From assembly GCA_030737835.1 (NCBI GenBank), contig CM060857.1, positions 1,841,702-1,905,701 on the forward strand: DNA of 64,000 bases. Direction: 5' to 3'. The translations under genes were made by a program, and so were the position numbers. Source of the DNA: Acorus gramineus (lineage: Eukaryota > Streptophyta > Magnoliopsida > Acorales > Acoraceae). How positions within the stretch are numbered: position 1 is the first letter of the stretch; the number at the start of each line of letters is the position of its first letter. Shown in pieces: positions 40,143 through 52,233 of this stretch. Below the pieces are notes generated by a model. The model searched no databases and was not told where the DNA came from. It saw only the letters and a program-made list of their open reading frames with translations.

Positions 40143-40622
40143 GGGAGCAACTATCCCCACTAGCGAGTTTTTTAAGCCCACTACCCTGAAAAATAAAAAA
40201 AAATTCAAAATTTCATTTGTTAAAAAAATCATTAAGGTGAAGGTGACCATGGAAGGGGGCAGAGGAGAAGGAAAGAGAAAGGTCCCGGAGGAGGGGGATG
40301 TGGGTAATGGTAGAAGAGGTGGGAGGGGGCCGGGGCTGGGAGAGGGAGAGAGAGGTAGGGTAGGGAAGGGGGAGGGACATGAGGAGCACGGAGGCTGTGG
40401 TGGTGATGGTGTGCTGGTGGTGGTTGTGGTGGTGGTGGTGTGTGGCGAGGAGAGCGGAGGGAAAGGAGAGAGGAGAGTATGAGAAAGAGGGTGGTGGGTT
40501 TATTTGTTCATATATATTGCATGTAAAGAGTAGTGGGTTTAGGAAAAATAAAAAAAATGAGAGTGGTGTGATAAAAAAAAGGTGGTGGGATTGGTAAATT
40601 GACTGGTGGGGCCATTCGTTAT
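40143..40622. mobile_element. Possible Pack-MULE with purine-rich insert (480 bp)
   Basis: Flanked by a perfect 10-bp repeat, cgagttgtat (40133-40142 and 40623-40632). The inverted ends align over ccccactag / ccccaccag and the following cccacta/cccacca block. The interior, about 40250-40500, is almost pure purine on the plus strand and GC-rich, quite unlike its surroundings. Read on the minus strand it looks like a CT-rich plant leader followed by a Pro/Ser/His-rich exon. That pattern suggests a captured host gene fragment, but the source is unknown. Confidence 0.55.
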
Positions 40623-40740
40623 CGAGTTGTATTGGACGTGGTTTTGTTGTATTAGTTCCATTGTTTTTTTTAAGAATCATGTGCATTGACCAAAGTAAAG
40701 TACATTGTATTTGATACATTAACCCCGTGAAGCCAATTAA

Positions 40741-40786
40741 AATTCTATGTGTTGATATGAGATAATTCTATGTGTTGATATGAGAT
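40741..40786. repeat. Perfect 23-bp tandem duplication
   Basis: The unit aattctatgtgttgatatga followed by gat occurs twice in a row (40741-40763 and 40764-40786) with no mismatch. Confidence 0.9.
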
Positions 40787-40959
40787 GTCGTATATTAGAG
40801 TATATTCTAATAAGTGTTTAGGAAAGTGGTCGAGGCGGCCGCGGTTCAGCGAGCCCACCGAAGCGCTTCCCCTCCAAATGTGGGATATGCGGGAACCGAC
40901 CGCATAAGCGCCCGCTTACTTAGGTTTAGTAAAAAAATAACGAAAACAAAACCAGATCT

Positions 40960-41645
40960 TGTTGTGCGTGGCAAACAAATATTAGGCTAAACACAAATTC
41001 TTATAATTATCACATCACAAATATAAACATCAAATATATATTAAATGATGCATACTCTAAAATATATAGTAAAAGCATGAAATAAAAGAGCTAGAGATTA
41101 GAAAAGTGTATCCGAAATGTGGAAGCGAGTGAAGACACTCTGTCCTCGGTGAATAAGGCCCCCTCACGCACAGGGTTGAATGGCTCCTACCACTGAGAGA
41201 TACGACCACAATAAGTTTTGTTCTTCCGGGGTGCGAGCTACGGAAGAACCACGGTGAACAGACTGCGATCCTTTCAGACGCCCAGATCAAAGAGAATAGC
41301 TAGAAATTGATAATAGAATATTGGATGGACACAACCTCTCACTATTTTGTATTTGATGGTGGAGATGAAAACCTATTAGTGTAGTATATATTTTTAATGA
41401 GAATGCATAAGCTCTATATATACATTCACAACACATAGGTGCTACCAAGTAATTTTCATTAAATGCCTTATAAAAGCAATGTGGCGGTTTTGAACGTTTC
41501 AAAAGACCAAAACGTTCCACAATAAAGCACCTATATAATGTTGAAATTAAACATTTATAATGAAGTTATAATTCATGCAATTATACGAGGAGGTTACAAC
41601 TCATTATGGAACACTGAATTATGTATTTTGGTCAAAATACCAACA
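40960..41645 (-). repeat. LTR, left copy (3' LTR by element orientation)
   Basis: Direct repeat of 44741-45428, with TG...CA-type ends (TGTTG/CAACA). The purine-rich tract lies immediately inside it at about 41646-41656. Confidence 0.85.
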
Positions 41646-43949
41646 ATCCCCCTCTGACCAAAATACATAATAAACCCAATTATAACAAAAAAATAGATAA
41701 AATTGAGAAATTGGAATGAAGGCAAATTCATCTAGGATAGAACAATTAATCTGGGATAAAACAAATTGATCTGGGATAAAACAAATTGATCTGGGCGTCT
41801 TATACCATGTAATAGGTGAAGGTACTTTTTGAGTTTGAACCTTCACTTAGTGTAAATCATATCCTCCGGAGAAGCCTGAATAGACTAAGTCCTTGAATTC
41901 GACCCCTTTAGCCCGGTTTCACTGATCACACACACGGTACAGGATATGAGTTCTGTTCTGCGGGGTAGCACATTACGGCCATGTGCTCGTATCCTTTCTT
42001 GAGTGTCTTAGAGATTTAACCCAAATCCCAAAGGACGCGGCCCCACGCCCGTGCACTCATATAGGTGAGTTCTCCAGGGTGCCTGCGTGGACCACACCCT
42101 GTCCGAAAAGGACTCGAACTCATTAAGAGCATTAGCTCAACCTACTTCCACTACAGTTAGCATTGTTACCATAGGGATGGGTTAGAGGAATTTTTCCTGT
42201 ACAATACTCACAAATTTACCAATACAGCTTCGTTAACCCCTTGAAAACCATCTTCATGGGATCTCCAATCACAATGGTAGGGAGCCCGCTGTAGGTAATT
42301 AAATAATGGGCTTAACCCATATCCCCCTCGGTCTCGATATTAAGGACGAGTCATCTCGCAAGTCCTTTAGTGAAGTTCTCTACAACCTCACAAACTCGAG
42401 TTATATTCCCTTGAATCAACTCAAGTTTTATTTATAGTTGTCTAGACATATTTATTTTCTTGTCCCAACATTTTGTAATCTATCTCTCAATATTTTTTCT
42501 TTTAATTAATGAGGTACTTGTCTCCCTCACAATTTTAGGGTATATATATATAAATTACCACTGTAATTTTTATAATTTATTTTCGCAAATACCCCCACAT
42601 TTAGAGACTATTCAAAATAATTTCCAATATGCATGCAAAATTATTCCCCACAAATAAATCACAATTTTATTTTAATTTATGCATGCAAGCAATAAAACTT
42701 GGTCATCATCACATGAGCATACAAAATAATAACTCGCATGTTAATCATAATTTCACTATAAGAGTATGCAATTGACCAAGACATTTATGTGAGCATGATT
42801 ACCATAAAATTATTAAATACAACCACTAATAATTAAGGTAATCAAAAGTTAGGTTTGTACTCGCGTACCTCGGATGGATCAATTGTCATTGAATATTCTT
42901 TTAGAATACCTTAATAAAATACACAAAATATAAAAGCCACATGAAGAATATACCCAGATAGTTCTTCAGATAATACCTCAAGAAAAGCTAAATAACATAG
43001 ATCTCCCATAAAATGATAACTGGTAGGCAGAATGAGCCTTTCTCAATAAAGCGTGAAACTGGTTTATAGAGACCACTGAGAAAACCCCTATCTGCATTTT
43101 GTTAAACATCAAGAGCTCAACTGATATCTTAATCATCAAATGATATAGCAGCATCATAGAGAATATCCCAGCCACATATAATATATAAATAATCTCAAGA
43201 AACCCAGAATAATGATAATCACAATAATAAAATCCGGGAGAAGAATTCCAATAGTCTCCACGGCCAAATAATTTAGAACTCCATTTATTCAATCTCATGT
43301 CAGAATATTATTGGAATACCACTGGCCTTCAAATAAATATAATCATGCATTCCTTGAAATTAATATATATCTCAATAGGATATAAATGTGCCCTGCATAA
43401 ATAACAACACTAACACCACGAAAATATCAAATCCCAAATAATAAATATTTTCAAGGAACTATAGATGTTGACAAGTCATCTCAGAATAAGATGCATGTTA
43501 AATAATTCTCATATATATAAATCATACAATATAACATATCACAATAATATGTGTATTGAAGTTTTAAGATCATGATCAAATTTATATTCCCATAGCCACA
43601 TTTATATATTATATGAAATCAACCCTTTAAAGATAGATTACCTTTCGGTTTCAGGAATGTAAGAATTATGAAATCATAAATATGCCAACTCTGAATGCAT
43701 ATTATGTAAATGATGAAATGGAAAAATAATTCACTGCACACATGCCATGACAACATTTATAAATGGAAACAACAATCAACATTCACAAAGTTTTGTAACC
43801 GTTCATGCATCACCATATAAATTTTATTTATGCATATGTAATATATTAATTCATTCATTAAGAAATACTGAGACACATGCATATATGAAATGACATCTCT
43901 AATAAATAAGATGCATGAATTATTTTCTTAATCACCAACAAAATTATCT

Positions 43950-43995
<46 letters not shown>

Positions 43996-44740
43996 TCATT
44001 TTAAGTTATTAAAATAGTAACATGGAGGGAGAATTTATAAGTCCTCGATACATAATAATAACACAATAAAAGAAATAATTTGTAACTCATGTTTGTAAAT
44101 GCATGCAATTATTTCATGCAAATTTAACACATCTTATGCATGAAAATAAAACGGATGCATTTTTTTTATATATGGGACCTCATTAAGCATTGCATGTTGA
44201 TATACATACTGAATATTATACATTTCAAAGTCATAATAAAATATTCATTTCATGCATGCAGTGTTACATGTCATTAGAAGTTCATGATAAATCACAGATG
44301 TCTTATATAGACAATTATCAAACTTAATGATGATTCTTTTCAACTTATGGAGGAGCATTAAAACATGAAACAGCAGTTATTTAGATGTTTTAAATTTAAA
44401 TTAAACATCCATTATCATTATTAACATTGACATGTAAATGTTTCAAACTGTTGAGTTTCAAAATATAACCAGTAAAACAATAAGCAATTACTATGAAAAG
44501 TTATAATAAGCCCCCATAAAATCCACTTTTCTAAATTACATTCTTCCCTATCCGGATAGAAAAATAAGGATCACATTAGGCCACTAGATTGACTACCCGG
44601 TTTGCAATAATCAAATATTATATGAACATGTTAATCCGACACTCTTCAATTAACATCTAGCTTGAACATGCATGTAAAAAATAAAAAAATATTTTCTCCA
44701 CATATATATACAAGAATTTGTGTACTTTATTCACCGAGAT

Positions 44741-45428
44741 TGTTGTGCGTGGTAAACAAATATTAGGCTAAACACAAATTCTTATAATTATCACATCAAG
44801 AATATAAACATCAAATATATATTAAATGATGCATACTCTAAAATATATAGTAAAAGCATGAAATAAAAGAGCTAGAGATTAGAAAATGTATCCGAAAATG
44901 TGGAAGCGAGTGAAGACACTCTGTCCTCGGTGAATAAGGCCCCCTCACGCACAGGGTTGAATGGCTCCTACCACTGAGAGATACGACCACAATAAGTTTT
45001 GTTCTTCCGGGGTACGAGCTACAGAAGAACCACGGTGAACAGACTGCGATCCTTTCAGACGCCCAGATCAAAGAGAATAGCTAGAAATTGATAATAGAAT
45101 ATTGGATGAACACAACCTCTCACTATTTTGTATTTGATGGTGGAGATGAAAACCTATTAGTGTAGTATATATTTTTAATGAGAATGCATAAGCCCTATAT
45201 ATATACATTCACAACACATAGGTGCTACCAAGTAATTTTCATTAAATGCCTCATAAAAGCAATGTGGCGGTTTTGAACGTTTCAAAAGACCAAAACGTTC
45301 CACAATAAAGCACCTATATAATGTTGAAATTAAACATTTATAATGAAGTTATAATTCATGCAATTATACGAGGAGGTTACAACTCATTATGGAACACTGA
45401 ATTATGTATTTTGGTCAAAATACCAACA
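44741..45428 (-). repeat. LTR, right copy (5' LTR by element orientation)
   Basis: Direct repeat of 40960-41645. On the minus strand it opens tgttggtattttg and contains a tatatata-type promoter box. A TA microsatellite at about 43955-43993 lies inside the element, left of this repeat. Confidence 0.85.
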
Positions 45429-46249
45429 GATTTTTCATTCAGATTCTTTTTTGCTTTTTCTTCTTTCATCAATGGCTTCTTCTTTCTTTCCTAGATCTTC
45501 TTTCTCAGTTGTCAACGGACTCTTCTTCAGATTCTTGTTTGGCTTCATCGAGTGAAGGGATGGACAGCAACAGAGAATTAGTTTTTATTTTTGTTTTATG
45601 TTCTAGGGTTTTGGTCGAGAGGTTGAAGATGAGGGTATATTTGATAATAAAATGTGTTTAATGAGTTCCTGGATTGGATTGGGCCATCTCTATTTTAAAT
45701 GGGTTTGTTTGTGTAATCGGATATCACAACTTAAGGTCCATTTTCCTTCTATATTATAAGGGCTCATTCATAATTAGCTAGGGACCTGTATAAAACTCTT
45801 CAGGGATCTATATGAAATTTGTTTAGGGATTTATTTGAACAAGTTTTTATCATTTTATACAATAATTTTGTTATTTCAAAATCTATTTGAATGCTTAAAT
45901 AGATTTTGATGATAATGTTATTTCATGAATTTATTATGTTTGAATATATAAAATCATAGTTTTGTATTTATATGTTTTTTACATGTATATCTATATGTAA
46001 TTGAAAGTATTATATAACTTATGTCTTGTATTGATTGGACTTATAGTTGGCTAATTGGATAATGAACATGAAAATTTATATTTACATTGTTTATAGATTG
46101 TTTGTCTTCTGAATATTTATGGTTAAATAAATTTATATATCTAATTTATTAATAAAAATAACAGAACCGCATATACTCCCGCATACCGCATATACTCTGT
46201 GCGGTACCCTAGTCGTACGTAAATTGCATCCCACTTTTCTGAACATTGA

Positions 46250-46681
46250 TTTTAATATGAGTAAGTCTATTATTAAAAAAGCGGTGTTGTGAATATCTTA
46301 CATTATTCAAGTTTGAATTTTTGTATAAGTAGATTTTGATACTTTTTCTCATTTTACCATATTTATTTAATATCTTCCTAGCTTGTTATGGTTAAAAGAG
46401 ATTAAAATTTTCTAAGAGGTAGTGTATAGAATTCTTTTGCGAAAAAAATGGTGTTCCTAAGGAGAGAAAAAACTAAGATATATTTTTTAATCCGAATACT
46501 TGATACAATGAATCGATTCCTCCTCCTCTCCTCCGTTCATGTAATTAAATTTGTCGAACCACGTAAATTTGCGTATTCTCTAATGTGCCATTTGGATATA
46601 GATATAAGCTATTTTGGAGTTCATGACTATTCTAGGAAAATATTATTATACTCGTAGAATAAATGATTTTCTGTTTGGTTG
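46250..46681. other. Short spacer, MITE flank
   Basis: AT-rich. The right part (about 46640-46681) belongs to the MITE family whose body is the 173-bp repeat that follows. No gene is seen. Confidence 0.35.
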
Positions 46682-46854
46682 TATTTTTAGTTATTTTCGT
46701 TGGGAAATATAATAATGAAGTTTTTGTTGTTTGGTTGACAATGAATAAGGTGTTGATAAAATATAAATAAGGTGTGGATAAAGATTTATAAAAAGTGAAA
46801 AAATGATTTGACATGTGGACCATATAATTTATATAAGAGTTGATGACAGTTGAT
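46682..46854. repeat. 173-bp direct repeat, left copy (MITE body)
   Basis: Same length as 47868-48040 with only a handful of mismatches; both start tatttttagttatt and end gagttgatgacagttgat or its close variant. The sequence is the body of a MITE whose diverged relative lies at about 48400-48790 (shared tttttgttgtttggtt and gtgttgataaa-type blocks). Confidence 0.85.
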
Positions 46855-47867
46855 CTCCGCCGACTTATCTCCGTTCATCCTCCAAGGTGACTTCTCTTCT
46901 TCATCAAGGACCTTGTGGTGGCCTTCTTGAGCTCTGCTGCACGGATTCGCCTCGCTTCTCCTCAGCGCTTCTTCTTCTGGATTTGTTCGGGATTTGTGAC
47001 TAGAGATATGGAAGGAGGTGTCGCCCCCAGCATCACCTCGTCATTCAAGCTAGATCCATCAATGCTGCTCCTCATCTTCATCACCTCTTCTCGATCTTGT
47101 TTAGAGAAACGGCCTTTTGTCTCACCTCCCATAGGCGGCGCCAATTAGTGGGAGGTGAAAATGTCCTCCTCCTTTGTGGGCTGGACTCAAGGACGGTCCG
47201 GGCTTGGTTTGGGTGGATCCGCGAAGAGATGATGAGGGTGGAAGAGGTGACGACGGAGGATCGATTTGGTGGATGTTTGTTTGGACTGAACCTGATGTAA
47301 ATCAGACTGCCTATGTACCCTTTTTGAGGGATCAAGCCACACGTAGTTCCTTTTTGGCGAGAACCTCCGGTGATGAAGTCTAATCTCCATTAAAATGGGA
47401 TTTGAAGCTTAGGTCTAGGGTTCTCTTTTTTGGAGAAGAAAAAGAAGTCTCCATCCCCCTTGATGAAGGGGATACCCTCCTATTTATAGTGGGAGGGGGT
47501 ATGCTTATTACCATGGAGGTGTGTGCATATCGTGGGATGGAATCTTCCACGTGGCTCTTGGATCGGTCGACACATAGGATCTTGGGGTTAGTGTTTTGTA
47601 ACCACCTTCTGATAGTTTATTACATCAACTATGTAAGGGAATATTCCCTGGGATTTCTAATATCTTGCTGATGCAGACTCCTTGCTTTTGATTCAAGTCG
47701 GACAAGAGCTATGCCCCCATTCATCCGGGTCTGGTCGGGAGTCCAACTAGACTGTTTATTGGCCCGACCTGAGATGGTGGTGTGTTTATGGCCCCGTATC
47801 ATGGGCCGAGGCGGTATGGCCCTTTAAACGGATCCTAAGGTGTGATAGATTTTGGCTTCTGCGGTTT
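46855..47867. other. 1,013-bp GC-richer segment between 173-bp direct repeats
   Basis: The composition differs sharply from the AT-rich MITE on both sides. It contains a ggcggcgccaat string at about 47133-47144, resembling sequence at retroelement LTR/primer-site borders, and a TATA-like tatttatag at about 47490-47498. Overlapping short ORFs on both strands show no recognisable domain. It may be a retroelement remnant or a captured segment; its origin is unresolved. Confidence 0.45.
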
Positions 47868-48040
47868 TATTTTTAGTTATTCTCATTGGGAAATATAATA
47901 ATGAAGTTTTTGTTGTTTAGTTGACAATGAATAAGGTGTTGATAAAATGTAAATAAGGTGTGGATAAAGATTTATAAAAAGTGAAAAAATGATTTGACAT
48001 GTGGACCATGTGATTTATATAAGAGTTGATGATAGTTGAT
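47868..48040. repeat. 173-bp direct repeat, right copy
   Basis: Partner of 46682-46854. It continues on the right into about 140 bp of further MITE-like sequence ending near 48240 (tcaatcaaacatggg), so this copy is attached to the MITE right end and the left copy to the MITE left end. Confidence 0.85.
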
Positions 48041-48399
48041 TTGAAAGTGGAGCCCACATATTCAAATGAGTTAAATAACTTGGAATAACTTAATTCCAGG
48101 GGACAACATGAATAATTATATAATTTTATACTAGTTAATTCTGGTATACAAATTCTTATTTATTCCAGCCTTTCAAATACTTATCATTATTCTACTTTAT
48201 CCACATTTATTCAATCCCCAATTCCTCAATCAAACATGGGCTCAAAGTGAATAGGGAATGGCAATGTCAAAAACAGAGAATGAACAACTTCCCATTCATT
48301 GACTATTGAAAGGAAAAGAGGCACTACTAAGTGAGATTAGTACATGAAGAGGGTGGACGTTGGCTTGTTCTCCCCTAATAGCTATACTGGAATAGACAA

Positions 48400-48790
48400 T
48401 AATTCATGTTGAATAAGTAAATATTTGTTTGATTGCATTTTCTGTTATTCTTATTAGGAAACGTATAATTGACATTTTTGTTGTTTGGTTCACCTTGGAT
48501 AAAGTGATGATAAATGGTGGATAAGAGATGAATAGAAATTTATGACTTTTTAAATGACAACTATACCCTTGCATAAGTGTGAGAGATGTGTGATTTATTT
48601 GATAGTATGTGAGACTGTTAGATGAGATAAATTTTTTGACAGAGGAATATTTTTATTCATTGACATAGATAAGACTTGATAAACAATTTTAGTCTTTCTT
48701 TAAATGGTTATCAGACTTTATCCTAACTTATTCAAACACAGTTATAGAGTTTATCCACAGTGTGAATAATTCTGGATCCCAAAGAGCGTT
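48400..48790. mobile_element. Diverged copy of the same MITE family
   Basis: It shares order and motifs with the 173-bp repeat: a tttgttgtttggttca block, gataaagtgatgataaa and ggtggataag, followed by an A/T-rich right half. Its borders are approximate. Confidence 0.5.
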
Positions 48791-49082
48791 GCCTAGCAGA
48801 CAGTAGGTCTGCTGCTGGGGCATTAACGTCCGTTTCAAACCTTACCTTCCCATGCGTCTCTCATTTTTTTTTATAAGAATGCGTTTGTCACTATCTTAAC
48901 TCACATGGCCTAATCAGTGCTATGCAAATGTCATTTTCAATAATCTGGCTAGATCAGATGCTGCATGTGTTTTTTTTCCAGAAAACATTGGACCTTTCAT
49001 ATCTTAAAACAAAGATTTCTAGCTAGATCAGATGCTGCTGTCGTAGGAGCATGTATGCCCAACCTGCTGATCAGGTACCATC

Positions 49083-49638
49083 TGCATCTACCTGTTAATC
49101 AGACGGATACGGATCAGATAGGCCCATATTCGTATCTGTATCCGAATTGGATATCCGAAAAAATATCAGTATTCGATATCCGATGAATATTTTAAAACCC
49201 ATATCCGTATCCGATCCGAAAATTCAGATACGGATTCGGATAATATCCGAAATATCCGGACCAGATTAAAATATAAAAAATTTATAAAATCTTAAGTCCT
49301 AACATGGTTAAATAGGTATCCACTAAAGACATAAAAACACAAATCTTAATATAGTTAAATAAGTATTCAACATGGTTAAATAGGTTTGTGTTTTGTCCTA
49401 GATCATGAGCCATTGGATTTTCATCTAAGGGTTGAAACTAATTCTAACATATATAAATAAAATAACAGTTCGGATACGGATATTTTTCGGATCAGATATA
49501 GGCTATATCCGATCCGATCTGAAAATTTTCGGATACGGATTATTTGGTTCGGATACGGATACAGATTTTTGGATATCGGATATTTTCTGCATTTTCAGAT
49601 ACGGATATTTTTTTAGATAATTGACAGACTTATCTGCA
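49083..49638. mobile_element. GGATA-repeat inverted element (about 556 bp)
   Basis: Each end holds many copies of cggatacgga / ggatatccga-type words, about 180 bp on each side, around an AT-rich centre. The outermost matching ends are tgcatctacctgttaatc and, inverted, tgcagataagtctgtcaat. No target duplication was found. Short subterminal repeats of this kind are usual in plant hAT and related non-autonomous elements, so the class is inferred. The 62-73 codon ORFs here are repeat artefacts. Confidence 0.6.
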
Positions 49639-50231
49639 TCCAAGAAAGCAATCAAATTTCATATGGTGTTTCACACTGGTCTCTCGGAAACACATGAAAT
49701 CTGATTGCAAATTTCCTACCATTCACATCAATGATACTGAGTTTAGAACTAGAGTTTTAGAAAATTCTAAGTACCCTCGTGTTTTGCATTCATGCCTTCG
49801 TAAAAACATTATAACAATTTATTGTGGCTTCTATAAATCGGGCCATCTCAACGACAATGATGCATAATTTTCATGACAACTAGATTGATGTTCATCTCAT
49901 TTTTTATTTTTTTTTATATTGGAGAGATCCCCATGACTGATTTTATGATCGAGTTGGAAAGGTTACCTTCGCCTGTTTGCTCCGATCCCATGGAAAATAT
50001 TCATCTCATTCTAATCAACAAAAGACATTAATTTGTGAAAAAAAACAGAGTTGAGACAGAGAAGTTGCGTTGGAGGGATATGTGTGTGGACTTTATTGAA
50101 CATCTAAATCACGCGGGGTGTCAAGACTTTTTTTTGCTCTTCTTTTACATACATGCCCATTAAGAAAAATTTAGAATAAAACAAAAATATTTGAACACTG
50201 TCACCTCATATAGATTCCTTTACCTGGTTAA

Positions 50232-50473
50232 GACTCCGTTTGACAAGACGTTCGGAGACGCTGCGGTGGACAGAACGCGGGGAAAAAACCCGCGGTGGGG
50301 AAATCTATGTTTCACAGCGTCGGGGAACGCGAGACAAATGGGTTGAAAATAAGATACGACAAGGGGTGTGTGGGTTCTCGACGTAGCGACGCAGCAAGCC
50401 GTTTGTGTTCACGTTCACGTCCGCGGGCGTCCGCCACCACCAACGCAGGTGGAACGCAGATCTAAATGTAGCC
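50232..50473. mobile_element. Tourist/PIF-type MITE, GC-rich (242 bp)
   Basis: The left end gactccgtttgac and the inverted right end ggctacattta are weakly inverted. A TAA target duplication lies on both sides (50229-50231 and 50474-50476). The body is unusually GC-rich with many cg-rich words. Confidence 0.58.
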
Positions 50474-50660
50474 TAAAACAAATTTAAAATGATATGATTT
50501 TCCATATATCTTATGAATGATACCCCTATAACTAGTAGTCTTCTTACTCACTAGAAAATGATTCCATCTTGACCAAAAAAATAAAAAAATGATTCCCATC
50601 TATAACCAGTGGCTTTCAAAACTCCAAAGAATTAGCTTTTTTTTTTTTTTTTTTTTCTAA

Positions 50661-50878
50661 GACTGCGTTTGGATATGAGCTTGAAATGTTAAGATTATGG
50701 AAATCTTATGTTTTAAAATCAGTTTTTGAAAATCTATGTTTTATTAGATTTTCAACCAGAATATTTTTTTGCTTAAAAAGAAAGACAATGTTTTAATCTA
50801 AAAACTGAAAACGTGTTTGGATATGAGTTTGGGAATTTATAAATACAGAATCTATTTAAACTCATACCAAACAGGGCC
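50661..50878. mobile_element. Tourist/PIF-type MITE (218 bp)
   Basis: The left end gactgcgtttggatatgag and the inverted right end ggccctgtttggtatgag are clear. The 3-bp TAA duplication (50658-50660, 50879-50881) is the PIF/Harbinger signature. An internal copy of the end motif (cgtgtttggatatgag) occurs at about 50812-50827. Confidence 0.75.
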
Positions 50879-51246
50879 TAAGTTGGCGTCCAAAGTGGTT
50901 GAGGTTATTTAATAATCTGTGAATTATCCCCATCAACTGTATATTTGTGTTTTTTAGTTTAAAATTATTTCTTGGAGTGTGTTGTGAAGCTAGTCATTTG
51001 TTGAGTGGTACTTCCGCTTCTTTTTTGCCCTTTTTTTGTTTTAATGGAACTTTAATTAATTACGAACAGTTCACATTTTTTTTAATTATACACTTATTAT
51101 TGAAATATATGTTATTATATGTGATAAAATTGATACTGACATACAATAATATGCACATATTTTTCTTGAAAAAAAAAATTCAGCCGATCTCAGCAATAAT
51201 AAAGGAGCTGAAGAAGATAAATAAGAATAGTCAACTATAACAATTC

Positions 51247-52233
51247 GGGCACCGATATTCCCACCCACATAGTTATTCACCACACTCCTAAAAAATCAGA
51301 ATGTGTTTTTTTTTTAAAGAATGACTCCACCCCGATCCATTCGACTTTATGAAGTCATCCATTGTGTGACAGGACGACATCACAGAGTCGAACTGATCAT
51401 AGAGATCTAAGACTCTCTTTATAGCCCATTCGACTTTGTGAAGTCGTTCATTATTTCATAGGTCGACATCACAGAGTCGAACTACTTACAGAGACCTAAG
51501 GCCCTCTCTACGGCCTATTCAACTTTGTGTTTTAAACAATGTATTCGCGTGTTATAGCATTCTCAATGAAATAATATCTTCAAAAGATGATGCGTTGTTC
51601 AGTATCATGCAGGACAAATCACATGATGTAGTCTTTGGATATCTCTTTGTGATGTCGTCCATTATGTCACAAGTCGAATGGGCCGTAGAGAGGACCTTAG
51701 GTCTCTGGGATCAGTTTGACTATGTGATGTCAACCTGTGACATAATAGTAATGTTTTAAAAATCGAACCGTTCAATTAACCAAAAAAACGAATGAGTCAA
51801 GAGTCATTAGTTCAACTGTTGGGTCAACTAGATTTGAATCATGATATTATTATAATATAATAATTTTTTTAATTATCATTACTAAATAAAAACATAAAAT
51901 ATTTTAGAAAATCTTTGCATAAATGTTTTACTTAACATCATCATTGACGATTTCACAAAGTCGAATGGGTCACATGAGAGCGTTAGGTTTCTGTGACCTG
52001 TTCGACTCTGCAATGTCGAACGGAGTATATAACTGACGACTACACAAAGTCGAATGGATAGCAGAGAGGGCTTAAATCTCTGTGACCAGTTGACTATATG
52101 ATGTCGACCTGTGACATAATGAATGACTTTACAAAGTCGAATGGGTCGATGGGTTCACTTCTTAAAAAAATTACATTTTTATATTTTGAAAGGGGTGGGT
52201 TGAAGAAGTGTGTGAGTGGAAAAATCGGTGCCC
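51247..52233. mobile_element. MULE-type element built from GTCGA repeats (987 bp)
   Basis: A perfect 9-bp duplication, taacaattc, flanks it (51238-51246 and 52234-52242). The terminal inverted repeats start GGGCACCGAT and run about 90 bp. Inside the left end, 89-bp units begin at about 51338 and 51427, with a partial one at 51516. Each carries attcgactttgtgaagtcg and cgacatcacagagtcgaa, which can pair with each other. Inverted units occupy about 51645-51740 and 51945-52160. There is no ORF. A stray related piece lies at about 55450-55557. Confidence 0.83.

Larger units (their letters stand above)
40960..45428 (-). mobile_element. LTR retroelement without coding region (LARD-type), 4,469 bp
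   Basis: Two LTRs, 40960-41645 (686 bp) and 44741-45428 (688 bp), start TGTTG and end CAACA. The flanking 5-bp target sites are gatct and gattt. A polypurine tract (agaggggga on the minus strand) abuts the LTR at 41645 on its internal side, and a TATA-like box inside the LTR reads on the minus strand, so the element points left. The LTRs differ by about eight substitutions by eye, which suggests an age well under a million years. The structure looks whole, but no gag-pol coding region is seen in the 3.1-kb interior. It would therefore depend on another element. The family is not assigned, and no standard primer-binding site was recognised. Confidence 0.82.
40813..46249. mobile_element. Non-autonomous hAT-type element (about 0.96 kb) split by an LTR retroelement
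   Basis: The left end agtgtttaggaaagtgg and the inverted right end aatgttcagaaaagtgg match closely. An 8-bp target duplication is ttctaata (40805-40812) and ttttaata (46250-46257), one mismatch. Both subterminal regions carry gcgg-rich repeats (ggcggccgcgg, gcggtatgcggg), common in plant hAT non-autonomous families. An LTR element occupies 40960-45428. Without it the element would be roughly 960 bp. A short ORF beginning at 45469 is too small to call a gene. Confidence 0.68.

Noticed and set aside
40213-40719. 168-codon minus-strand ORF with His, Pro and Ser runs
   Set aside because: It spans the polypurine insert and both MULE ends and is low in complexity. At most it reflects a captured gene leader.
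46915-47390. Overlapping ORFs of 60-84 codons on both strands in the 1-kb segment
   Set aside because: They overlap in many frames, have no recognisable domain and no splice partners, and the region looks mobile-element derived.
49083-49638. ORFs with repeated GYG/SDT-like residues
   Set aside because: They come from repeated GGATACGGA words of a non-autonomous element.
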